Positions 24,601 through 35,560 of a stretch of DNA of 64,000 nt are shown here, piece by piece; the stretch's first letter is position 1, and each line of letters opens with the position of its first letter. The DNA lies in NCBI GenBank assembly GCA_040954595.2, contig CM082585.2:10354001-10418000 (forward strand). The letters are read 5' to 3'. Under the pieces are notes generated by a model. That model saw nothing but the letters and a program-made list of their open reading frames with translations. It was not told the DNA's origin and made no database searches. The stretch comes from Balanoglossus misakiensis (Eukaryota; Hemichordata). A program made the position numbers and the translations under genes.

Positions 24601-26471
24601 CCTAGTCAGGTCTGTAAAAACATGCAATTCTTTACATTCTCCATTTCAATTTCGGACTGTACTGATACCATATACTAAATTTATCTGATCGATAATATTT
24701 CCATATGGAGCCTGAAAACAAGTTCGCAATCTTTCAATCAGTCGGGCTTTATTAAGACAAGCGAGGGATCAAATGGAACAAAAGTCAGCACAACAATGTC
24801 GAGGGAGATATCTTTAAATCATAGATAAACATGTCACAAGCAAGACAACCCATTGTTATCAACAATCGTTATCGTTTTTTTTTTGACATCAAGAAAAGCC
24901 TTTATGGTTCGATAAATATGTTTTTCTGCTTATCGTACATATTGTGCGCATATAAATTCTCCTGCTATCTCATATCGAATAAATCGGCGACTTTTAGTCT
25001 GTCGGTGCTATAGCACATTGCCCCGTGACCCACTTTTTAAAATATTCGCCTTTATTTTTACAAGTTACGTCAACCTTCCGTCACAGTTCAGCGATATCGT
25101 CTAACAGTATTGGATTGTAACTTTACCTGGTTCCAGAGAGAAACAATCTGTGGGTTCGTGGCCAGGACGCCCGCACACTTTAGCTGTAGAATATGTTTTC
25201 TTCATAGTAGAGATGATAGAATCATACTGCCATAAAAATTAATAAGAGTAATTAATTTAAACATAGATGGATATGTCTGTCACCATTAAAGGGACAGTAG
25301 ATGTATAAGTTGCCTTTTGTTTGGCAAACCGTGAGAGTTAAAAATGCCTCGCCGATTTTTATGCAAATAAAACGAGTCAAATTTTTACAGGTACTCCACC
25401 TCGAGTTTCTCGTCACTCGGTAAGGCAGCACTGCCGATGTAGAGCAGAAACTCTAGTTGTCGGTTGGTGTCGTATCCGAAGCCAGTCCGGTCGAAGAGAG
25501 ACGCGTTCGCTCGTGCCTCTTTGTCGAATACTGCGCTGACAGAACTGGCTTCAAGCTACAAAAAGTAAGAAGAAGAAAAACGGTGATGACAGCACCGCTA
25601 GATTTCCATGAATGGATGGAAGGAAGCGTCCTCAACAGACATCAGATTTGGATAGTTTTGGATTGCCACTCTCCATCACAAAGTTTACGGACATTAAATT
25701 CTGACTGTGTGCTTTAGTACGTGCAGTAAATCTCCTTAATTGTTTGCTCAAATTCTCGAATGTTTAAATAAGCAAAATTCCACATTCTATATACTCCATA
25801 AAACGTAACTTGAACATTCCTAGTCATTTATTACCACGCGATGAACTGTCTAATGTTCGGTGACCGCACTAATATGAAGAAATATTGAAAGAAGAAATGT
25901 GACCAAGATAGGAAAGTTCAATCCAAATGGCTTCGAATGCAAAAGACGACATGATTCTTATTCTGTCGCCAAACTTAATGACCCTTTAAGCTACATTGCT
26001 GCGCAGAACTTGAGGCTATTTTATGAGGTACCTGGGTTTTGGATGAGTTTTACTGGGAACAGATGTGAATCCGTGCGCATGCACCTGTTCGCGGACAATT
26101 TCATTATCTTTCAGTAACCAATTGGGATTTAGGAAAAGTTCATGGACAGCTTAATATTTTCGATTTTGACCGGAAAATTCGGTCGAGAATATATTTTGCA
26201 AGACGCAGTGAAAGGTGCAAGATATTTTCAACGGAGAAATTTAAGAGCCGGAACGCCCACTTACCATTTTCTGTTCGTTGTAGTCAGTGATGTTGGTATT
26301 GTAATTCCAACTGGCCAGAGTGCTCTCGTATCGAACTTCTTGGGCTTGATTTGAAACTTCCTGCAAGAATAGTTTCGCCTGGTCTTCATCTGATATCAAT
26401 TGGCCGAGGATGCCGTTCGCGGTGGCCGCCACGAGACACCAAAAGACCAGCTCCAGTTTCCGTCCGCCCAT
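21665..26471 (-). CDS. ACE: Angiotensin-converting enzyme, single M2 domain, membrane-anchored
   Basis: Zinc dipeptidyl carboxypeptidase (peptidase family M2) acting at the cell surface. Coding exons in order: 26471-26265, 25555-25400, 25226-25127, 24611-24468, 24284-24087, 23982-23885, 23754-23582, 23375-23152, 23022-22878, 22746-22648, 22471-22346, 22173-22004, 21747-21665; 1923 bases in frame, 640 aa. Seen: signal peptide ([18 protein letters not shown]); zinc motif HHEMGH at 375-380 with E404 in GFHEAVGD 24 residues after the second histidine, as in the family; conserved [54 protein letters not shown] and SKPWPEAM. All catalytic parts are intact. A hydrophobic segment at 624-640 ([17 protein letters not shown]) ends the protein with almost no cytosolic tail. 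Vertebrate somatic ACE has two such domains; one domain is the common invertebrate form. An in-frame ATG at 26516 would add 15 residues before the signal peptide, so I prefer 26471. ACE versus ACE2 naming is by the HEMGH context and lack of a collectrin region. Confidence 0.93.
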
Positions 26472-26516
26472 GGTTAAAGAACCGATAGAACTAAATACTT
26501 TTGTGCGCGGCGTCAA

Positions 26517-28859
26517 AGCGAGGTCACTTCGGACTGAAGTGCAGCGGACAATCTCCGCGCTTTGTACACAAATCAGACACGGGGGCTACCACACCTGTTA
26601 CTGTGTGTCTTCAAGATCTTAAAATCAGATGGCCGACGAAATTTAATAACTTCTTGACACCAGGATTTGTTCAAGGTCGATCAAGAATGTATGTCAATAG
26701 CTTCACATCAAAACTCCAGTCGAAATTATTCTGTATTCTATCATTACGCATGTTGATATTTCGATGGATTGTCTTCTTGTATCTGTGTACAATATTTTTC
26801 ATGACATGAAGTTTTCTTTCAGCAGACGAAACCTCTTAACTTGAGACATGTAAAAGTAATATGGTCAAGCCAGGGTTCAGGACAATGAGTAACCATGGTA
26901 ACGTTGTTCCATGCGTGGGCAAGCTGGTTTTATTCCGCTAGGAAAATGAAAACACGTTTGCTTCATCAGCAAGATGCGTTGATTTGTGTACTTCTGTGCC
27001 AGGGATAAGCACGTTCCGTAAAACACTGAGCCAGCCTCAAAGGCACGACATTGACATCTGCTGCAGTGTGAACTTTCGCATATTGTCGGCCATCTGCAGA
27101 TGTAGTTTATATCAAAGCCAGCACAAATGAACCACGTCATCAATCTGGCTGCCTGTGACAGAATTTGTCGGCTGACGATTTGTCAAGCACATTCCCGAGT
27201 CCAAACTCAATGCTTTGACGTGTAAGACGAAACCCCCCGTCGCTAACGGTCAAGTTTGGCCGATGTTTAAGTGGATGTTTTTGTGAAGCACTTTCAAAGT
27301 CTACAAAATAACAGTAAAATTGTGTGCGGTTGCTACACCCCCTTGCGTTGGAAAGTCGATACAACAGACAAACAAACAAGTATACCAATGACGCAAAACT
27401 AAAAATACTGGAACTGTTAAGAAACCCCTCCCAAAGCGACAAGGTGACTTACAGGGAATCAATTTAGTTAATTTATACCATTTGATTTATTTTGGGTTTT
27501 AATGGGTTTAGGTAAAGAGAAACACTGTAAATGAAACATACTCATTTAATAATTTGGTATAAAATTCAGAATAGGAAAGAAATGGACCTTACCACCGGTT
27601 TCTTCCTGGTTGTTGCTCATGTAACGACGTCATGTTTGGTATGTGCCATAATTCATGATTCGAGTATCAACATATTTTCGTATTTTGTTGGGAAACAAAG
27701 AATCCCTCCACAAGACTCAGCAAAACGATCTTCATAACTTGTCGACATTGTGGAAACATAGGAAACATATCACATCATTCAATCAATGTTTTAAGTCATT
27801 TGTTTTTTAGTTTTTCTCATTTCAGTCTACTTGAAGTCGGTTTAGAGGGGTGTTTACTGTAGATAAGGCCAGCGAAAGGTCCCGAGCTGACGACATCGAA
27901 TTCTTGATGACCTACTTGATACGCATAACGAGAGTGTACCATACACAAGCAACTCCGAGTTGAGTTTGTAAGAAGATCTCTGGTGTTGAACGTACTGGCT
28001 GGAGACAATTCTGGCATGTGAAAATTGTTGGGGATTTTGAATCACCCCTGTGTCGCAAAACTGAGGATAGGTTTTATATCATCGATAAAAGACGCGTTTT
28101 ATGGTATCACGACTGTTTATTGATCTCTGATAAAAATCTGTCAAGCATCGGACGGACGTCAATATACTTTTTAATGTTTAGTTACGCCTGCATAGTTAAT
28201 TTGAGTTCACCCGGCCGTTAATCTTATCTAAGAGCTATACCTGTATACGTGCATAATCCTCCCGAAAATTCCTGAGCAAAATTTCGTGACCTCCCTAAAC
28301 ACCTGCAAGAAAAAGACCCCCCCTCCCCCGTTATCATAATTTCCTACGTGTATGCCTCAGTCACATTCCTAACAATGAAACCAACAGGCCCCGTAATCTT
28401 AAAATCTGTTTTAATACAATTTAAACTATTTAAAAGCCCACAGAAATTTTGATTTGAAGAAACCAGTTTGCCAAAAGTGTTTATGCGCCCTCTAGTGTTG
28501 GTGACCCGCCCCTCGCAACCCATGCACGTGCATGCTGAGCTCCCGGAATTGTACGAAAAGTACACAGACTGACAGCGACGGTTTACAGGAGTTTTCAGTG
28601 ACTCGCCAGGCGTCATTTCAGGAGGACATTAATGTAAGTTTTGATAATGAAAAGGGGAAAGCCTTGGGTTACTGATGGCAGGGACTTTTTTTGACATTTT
28701 CATTTGGCGTTGCAACTGTAACAGTTTGCAATGCAACATTGAAAGCATGCATGTTCTTCCAAGCCCGGCCTTCCAAGCCGCTAGGCGTGGTATGTCGGAC
28801 GGATTTAAAAAAAATCTGGTTTGTTTGTATCATTGGGGTTTTCCAGCTAACATTTTAAG
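26517..28859. other. Divergent promoter region between ACE and the R3H/TDP1-like gene
   Basis: About 2.3 kb between two genes transcribed away from each other. It holds an RFX X-box-like palindrome (26889-26902). For the plus-strand gene there is a likely untranslated first exon ending at a donor ATTAAT|GTAAGT (28633/28634), spliced to an acceptor TTTTCCAG (28846/28847) 13 bases before the start codon. No other gene, RNA gene or known mobile element is recognised. Confidence 0.45.
26889..26902. promoter_or_regulatory. RFX X-box-like palindrome GTAACCATGGTAAC
   Basis: A perfect 14-base palindrome close to the RFX consensus GTTRCCATGGYAAC. It lies 418 bases upstream of the ACE start codon. RFX factors control ciliary and other genes. 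Binding is an inference from sequence alone. Confidence 0.4.
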
Positions 28860-31800
28860 ATGGAATCAGTTGTTGATGAAGCTGTACAAAGAGGGGAAGG
28901 TGATGGTATTGATCAGCGACCAGGGGTATGTGTTATGCCAAAGGATGAACCTGCATCATCATCATCATCATCGCCAAAACAGGACAAAGGTCGTAATACC
29001 ATTGCGTTCAGAGTCAAGGTTAAAGTGAAAGGTATGTTTCTAGGACAGGTACCCCCAGGAATTTACCCACAAGTCTCGCGGTCTCAGCCCAGTCTCGATT
29101 CTCGCCCAAACTGCAGTGGGTCATGGCAGTGGCTAGGCTGGGGGTAATGGCCAGGGGGTGACCATCCTAATACCAGAGGGTATCCTTGGTGCTTAATAGT
29201 CCAGCACCTATCTTGCCTTTTGCTTGGAACATTAAGGGACAGCATTTCATTAAAAGTTCTGGAGTTTTGAATGACTTGAGCATGGCATGACTAGTAGTGT
29301 AATTTTAAAGGCCAGAAGTGTGCTGCAAGTTTCAGAAGTTGGGTCTTCCCTCGTGAAAAATTCAATCAAAATATCATCAAACGAAGGTAACATCATCATT
29401 TCAAAATATATAAAGATTGTTTCCGATCTGACATGACGTGGTGTCTCCATTACAGGATGTCCTGTTGATATCATCAAATGTGAGGAAATCTCTCAGGGGG
29501 TGCCACAGTATGAATTGCTGTGGAATGGAGGAGATGATCAGCTGAAGTCGATTTTGAAGTGGTTTCAGGTATGTTGCTGTCCGGTAATACCGTTGCTAAT
29601 CAATTCTGATACCAAATACGACTGCTTGTTTCCAAACTGTTTTGCGGTCCGCCAAACAACATGATTTTTCAGTGCAAACCAATCATGTTTCGGTGTTTCC
29701 ACTAACTTTCCTCTGAACAGCCGCATAGGGGACAGTAATAGTCCCACGGCTACTGGTTTGACAGCTTTGACGAGCATCTGTTGTCTCTGGAATTTTTTTT
29801 TTACATTTAGGATGAAGTAAAGCCACTTGATCCTGCAGCATTGCTTGCATTCAGCAGCATGTCGTCACAGGGGAGAGCAGAAATTCACAACGTTGCCAGT
29901 AAATTCAACGTGTGGACAACCAGCCATGGTGTGAGAAACACGGTAAGATGACCTCAGACAGACAAATGAGGTGGCTGACATGAAATAGAAACGCGAAGAA
30001 AAAATGGCTATTGAGTTTAGTTTTACCCAGAAATCGACTGAACGCTCACCTTGAGAGTATTCCTTTACATAAAGCCAATCCCATCTTTTTTGTCATTTCA
30101 GAGATCTGTGAGTGTTTATACCAACAAAGCTTACGTTCCATCCAAGAAAGGAAAGAGGATAAGGGAGATACGACAGGAAAGCAGAAGGATTCTACTCTGG
30201 ATACGAGATAATTATGGAAATGTTCCAGCAGATAATCCTGTAATTATTCTTGTCTATTTTTACGGAGTTTGAAATGTGCATAAGATGATCGTTGGTCTTT
30301 AACTCAAGTTGACATTATATATAGGGCAAGCCATCAATTTTATGTTATTTTTCAATATTTTTGAGCAGTACTCAAACAATGAGGTGTATGAAATGCTTGC
30401 AACAAGAACGATGACTGAAGATTTCAAAGAGATGTACGATGTCTACAAGCGAGCGTCTCAGATCGGGCATAAAAAAACAGAAAAGAAAACACCCAAGAAA
30501 ATGGATATTATGGATGGAGTTACTGGTAACTAGTGGCTTTTCACTTTATTGTCACTTTATGAATTAAAAAAAAAGATAAATTCAGCACAGAAATATATCA
30601 AACTGCCCGTGTCTTAGAATTGGTATAGCGTTATTGTGGTACACAATGGCATTAGGTTCAAAGAGCAAATGGGCCCACTTTGAATATACATTAAGTTACG
30701 AAATTTCTTAATAATTACAATATATGTTGATTTCTTCAAGATATTGAGTTTGTCCAGCCAGAAGATGGTACAATGGGTCACTTTTTCATCAACAAACTGG
30801 CCTGTGATGCAGAAACGTAAGTTATGAAAGATTTTGGATGAAACGGACTGAAAGATGGTGATTTGAAGAAAGTTGAATGTCTGGGCAATTTCATGGTTAG
30901 ACCTAGTCTCTCTGAGAGCCCGATGCTGTGGCTTCAGGATATGTTCATACAGTACAGTACCTGTTTCAGTTGTTTGTAACTCTCTCGTCTGCCGTATCAT
31001 TTTGTTTCAGTTTGTTCGAGTTTCCCAACCTAGGTCTCACCAAAGTGATGAACTTTGACGAACTCGTGCCATTGGAGGATCTGCAATCAGTTCTGATTAC
31101 CACTGATGCATGGTTCAACAACTCGCACTACGTCAGTAAATATTTCCCGAAGTCTGTTGATGTCACCGTAGTTTGTCCATCGGTAAGTCCATGGTTACCC
31201 AGCCAACTGGATTGGACATGGTTTTTTTCTACAGTCGCAGATATGGGGGAGAAAGGAATAGTTCCAAACACTGCATGCGAAATCAATGAGAATGTTCCGT
31301 CTTAGTCTCAAATATTTTTTCTTACCAACCAAACCAACTTTTTTTCTTGCAGCGTTTCAAGTTGCAACAACCAATCAAAAAGACCCTGATTGACTGCCCT
31401 GAACATCGCCGTGACTACACCAAATTATCTGACGTCACTGGAGAGTTGCGGGACGTGGAATGCGGTTGCCCAGAGACGAGACGCATCATGCTCATCCACC
31501 CAAAGGAGAAAGTGAATGCCAAGTTGATGATAGCGAGGTAAGGTAATGTTAACCTGTGAGGCTGTGCAGATCACATAAAACACAAAAAACAGACGTGGTT
31601 TCCACATAGATAGTTCTCTGGGTCCAGAAATGCCTTTTTGTACTGTTTTGTTATTATTCTCTCATTATTATATTTCAGATACAGTTCACATGCCCATATT
31701 GCGATTGGTTCAGCCTCGTTTGACAATGTGTCCTGGGAAAAAGTTGGACAATTTGGATGGTTTTGTGATCTTCCCATGGATACTGTTGCAACAAGTGACA

Positions 31801-34800
31801 AGATTGAGAACTGTAAGTGAGGGGGGAAATACAAAAGTTTGAAAAAAAACTTGCATAATGCAACATTCTACTGCGAATACTGGGAAACTGTGCTAAATTA
31901 CATGAATTCAGATTTAATTGCGAGTGTTTTAATTCACTCTTCATCTTCTTAACCAGGTGATGTTGGTTTTGGCAGAACCCTTCTGAATTTCCTGGCTTGT
32001 CTCTGTCCTGATCTTATTGAGTTCCTGCAAGGGATCGTGCTATCCCGTCTCTCTCCGACTGTGCAACTTGTTTCGTCCGTTCCGGGTGCTTTTCCAGTGC
32101 GAGGTTTGTACGGACATCACTATGGATTTTCAAAGCTTGGAGCATTACTTCACAAGATACCATGGCCAAAGGGAAGCAAACCAGCTGTGAGTACTTTTCT
32201 AGTTTAGACTCTGTTTTATGAGAGCTGTCTTATCTCCAAACTTTCAATATTTTAGCAATTCAAAAATTCTTTCTTTTCAGCTGCTGTACCAGACACCAGT
32301 CGTTGGCTACGAGAGAAGACTGTTCTCATTGCTGACTTTACTGAACAATATGTTTGACACCAAGTACTTCACAGAGGTTGACATGAGGAAACCCTGGGAT
32401 TGGCTTCACTCCAAGTTGGACAGGGACACTCTCAAGGTGAGTGTGAAGTTAATTTCTGGGTAAAAAAGCCAGCGCCTTTTTCATCCAGCCATTTTTCTTC
32501 ATGTTTCTAATTTATGTCAGCCACCTTAATGGACATAAAACCATAGCTCGATCACTGGTTGTCTACCCAGCATGCACCCCCACCATTGGTAAATTGGAAA
32601 AGTCTGGGTGGTAGATGTCCAGAGATACCCTTATCACAGCTTTTAGGTTAAGTCTCCTCTATTTTTCTTCAGATTTTGTTTCCATGTGTCAGTCACTCAG
32701 GCCAAGTCACCACGAAATACCAGTTTACAGAGGGACTGAGAAACCTCTCACATGGCAATGGGTATGAACAATCAAATGACATGATAATCATATTGAATAC
32801 ATTTTGTACCATGATATTAGTGATGATGATGAGATGATGATGTTGATGTTGACAAACACATTTTTCTCATTTACAAAATATGACATTCTAAAAATGTTCT
32901 TTTTGGATTTGTCCTGGTTCACGTAGCCTAATAGAGTTGAGACTATTCATGGCCGAGAATGATGACCCTTTCTTTGGTAAAATCATATGGAATTCTAGGG
33001 TGAGTCTGAAGTACTATTTTGTTTTGATGTGGATTGCTGATGTTTTCAGTGATGAAGATAGGAAAAAAGAAACTGATACTTTCTATCAACATTGTTACTT
33101 TGTCGGCAATGCTCTAATTTTCATTTTATAATGCAGATTGTTTGCAGGCTGTGCAATGTGAAGGATGCAGATCCCGATAAAGGTAAAGATGATTTTTTTC
33201 AGAAAAATAATGCAGGCATAATACGGTACTATAGACTTTTTTCTTATCCAGCATGCATTGCAGCAGGAAGTTAAGCAAGGGTGGCTTGTACACCTGGCTT
33301 ATGTAGCAGAATAAGGTTGATGTGTTCATGTACGCACAAATATAGAAACATGAATGAAAAATTCCTGAAAGACTTCACTTGTATGGAATTTTCAGGCACC
33401 CATCGCTATGGTTGGCTGTTCGTTGGTAGTTACGATTTGAGCAACGACAATTGGGGTGAAGTCTTCAGTAACGGTCAATATATTCGATGTAGAAGCTATG
33501 AACTAGGAGTTCTGCATCGTCCATGTTTAGTGGATGACCCAATCAAAGGTCAGATTTTAATTATTTTTATGCAAATGAAAAGAAAAATGTAAGGTTGATG
33601 TGTATAATCTCTTCCATATTGTGCCACTACCTAGAAATTTCTATTATTTGGCCATGATTTTTACTGTTGTAACAAAATTTCTCTAAGACTGCTAGCAAGG
33701 AGTCTGTCATTGACAATGCCTCTAATTTTGTCTAATTTTTCATATAGGTACAAAGTATATAGCCCCGGACTTCGTGCACATAACATTGCCATTCAGGGAA
33801 GACCGTATCAAGTCCTACCCATGTGGCGCATACCCAGTGTCCCTTCTGCGAGAGCCACCAACTGGGCCTGTGTCAGAGGAACCCGACCATGCCAGTATCC
33901 TTATTGGTAGATTTGTGCCTGGGCAGTTTAACCAATCGCGGCACTTTATAAGGCCAGTGGCTGAACCGACCAATGAAGAAGAAGCAAAGTTCTTCAGGTT
34001 TGTTATCAAAATTGTAGTTTTAGTGAGGCAGCGACTTGAGAATTCAGAAGCACAGTGAGTTGTCAATTCTCGGGCATGTCGAAAAAATAGAATCCCAGAA
34101 TTTACCATTTTTCTGTTTCATAGAGATCACGAAATGGCAAGGTGGAAATGTGATGTTTGGCACTCTGGGCTGGTCAGCGTAAGTGATTATGTTATCCGGA
34201 ATTTTCAAGCTGAATTCCACAAGCCACTGAGACCTGGAATGCTGCTAGCATTTATTGGCATGAAGAGGAACATCATCTGGAAATGTTACTGGGTACTGGA
34301 CGTCTGTGAAACAAGGTAAGCCAGAATATAACTGAGGTGTTTTATCATTATTTAAGTTTTTTAGCTCCTGTATGGTATATGAATATATACCAGTGGGAGA
34401 GCTAAATTACATTTGGCATCGGTCTGCCTGTCCACTGCGAAAATGCAATGTTCTTCCAAGACAAATCTTTAACACAGTCTCTGTCTTGCAGAAGTGAGAT
34501 GGTGTCAGTTGGTGATCAGAAGTCATTTGAAGACAATAAACCCAAGTCTTCTGCCTCTTTTGGTGGTAGCCATGGTGATGATGAGGTAAAAGGAGACTGG
34601 GACAAGAAAGTTCAAATTCCAAAGTAGGTAGCTCATGTTGGCTCATGGGATCAGTTGGTGTCTGTCAAAAGCTTCAGTGAAAGAAATTAAAATGTATTCT
34701 TGGGTATGTGAAACTGTTTAGATGGTTTTGTGAAAACTAATGTTTTCTTCCATTTGGTGGAAACTTCTCTCAACAGGATAAAGTTCTATGGTATGAAAGT

Positions 34801-35014
34801 GATTGGATTGGATGTAGATGCTCGTACATTGACAAAGCCACGGGTCATGCCAAAGTTGGTCCGTCCGGAACCTCGGGATGCCTACATCAAGAGACTTCTC
34901 TCTGACGTGTACGGCATCAATACCAACAAGAGGGAATCACTCCGTGGACCGACCAGCATCCATTACCGGAAATGTGTCCTGAAAGCCACAAAGAAGAGAT
35001 TCCTGATAACCTAA
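28860..35014 (+). CDS. R3H-domain protein with a tyrosyl-DNA-phosphodiesterase-1-like, probably inactive, core
   Basis: Exons: 28860-29031, 29456-29568, 29811-29942, 30102-30239, 30369-30525, 30741-30816, 31011-31182, 31353-31537, 31679-31812, 31957-32186, 32281-32436, 32673-32761, 32927-32999, 33137-33182, 33396-33548, 33748-33997, 34124-34315, 34492-34623, 34777-35014; 2838 bases in frame, 945 aa. Residues 90-150 form an R3H domain (GRAEIH with R117 and H121, then TTSHG and RSVSVYT), a single-stranded nucleic-acid binder. Residues 310-690 resemble TDP1: LITTDAWF, NAKLMIA, HIAIGSASFDNVSW, GWLFVGSYDLSNDNWG and RSYELGVL correspond in order and spacing to TDP1 landmarks. The first HxK histidine is replaced (N375-A-K377), the paired GSxN asparagine is S395, the second HxK is absent, and its GSxN reads GSYD (636-638). 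Tyr-DNA cleavage is therefore unlikely. The last 270 residues match nothing I know. The start is the first ATG after the acceptor at 28846. No vertebrate name applies. Confidence 0.85.
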
Positions 35015-35311
35015 CTTTTGAACTCCGACCTTTGAACCTACGAGGACTGTGGAAAAAAAAAACTTTATTATAGATAGTCCAGGTTTTTCTGTTTTGCTTG
35101 AGCAGAATTTCACCAGTTAGTTTAACTATTGCTGTAGAATTTGGTTTCCCTTCTGACAAAGAACAAGCGTTTTGTATGGTAAAATTGGATCTGTATACAG
35201 GATAATAGGGGTGAAAGGGTTAAAAGTCTGAGACGACCAAGGCAGAGAAGGAGGATGGGGTAGAGGTAGCGCACTTAGGCCTTAGATTTCTTTTGAGTTT
35301 GTGACGTTCCA

Positions 35312-35317
35312 AATAAA
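35312..35317 (+). terminator. Polyadenylation signal after the R3H/TDP1-like gene
   Basis: AATAAA in TTCCAAATAAAAGTAATG, 297 bases past the stop codon and 244 bases before the NCBP2 start. It gives a short 3' untranslated region and leaves only about 240 bases for the NCBP2 promoter and leader. Confidence 0.6.
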
Positions 35318-35560
35318 AGTAATGCAAACATCACCATTGTCTTTTACTTAACAGCTATTTCCACCCTTTTTTCGCTTGCATTAACACTTGTAATTTATTA
35401 GCTGAACTTTTGTGCAAGAATTAAGGCCCATTTTAATTTAAAAAGTGCACTGACTTGGTCTCAAAATGGTTTGGACCCCTCAACATGCTAATTAAATGCT
35501 GATTGGAAAATTGCGCCCTCAATGTCAGCATAGAAAAGAATTACAAACACACAAACCAAG

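Noticed and set aside
30614-31000. 128-codon minus-strand open frame
   Set aside because: Runs over exons and introns of the R3H/TDP1-like gene on the opposite strand; a shadow frame.
31497-31505. HPK in the TDP1-like protein as a surviving HxK motif
   Set aside because: It sits six residues before the position fixed by the 18-residue spacing to the GSxN strand; NAK occupies the true position, so HPK is taken as coincidental.
33153-33182. Alternative acceptor (TTTGCAG) for the short exon of the R3H/TDP1-like gene
   Set aside because: Using it puts an in-frame TAA before the donor; the acceptor at 33136 keeps the frame open.
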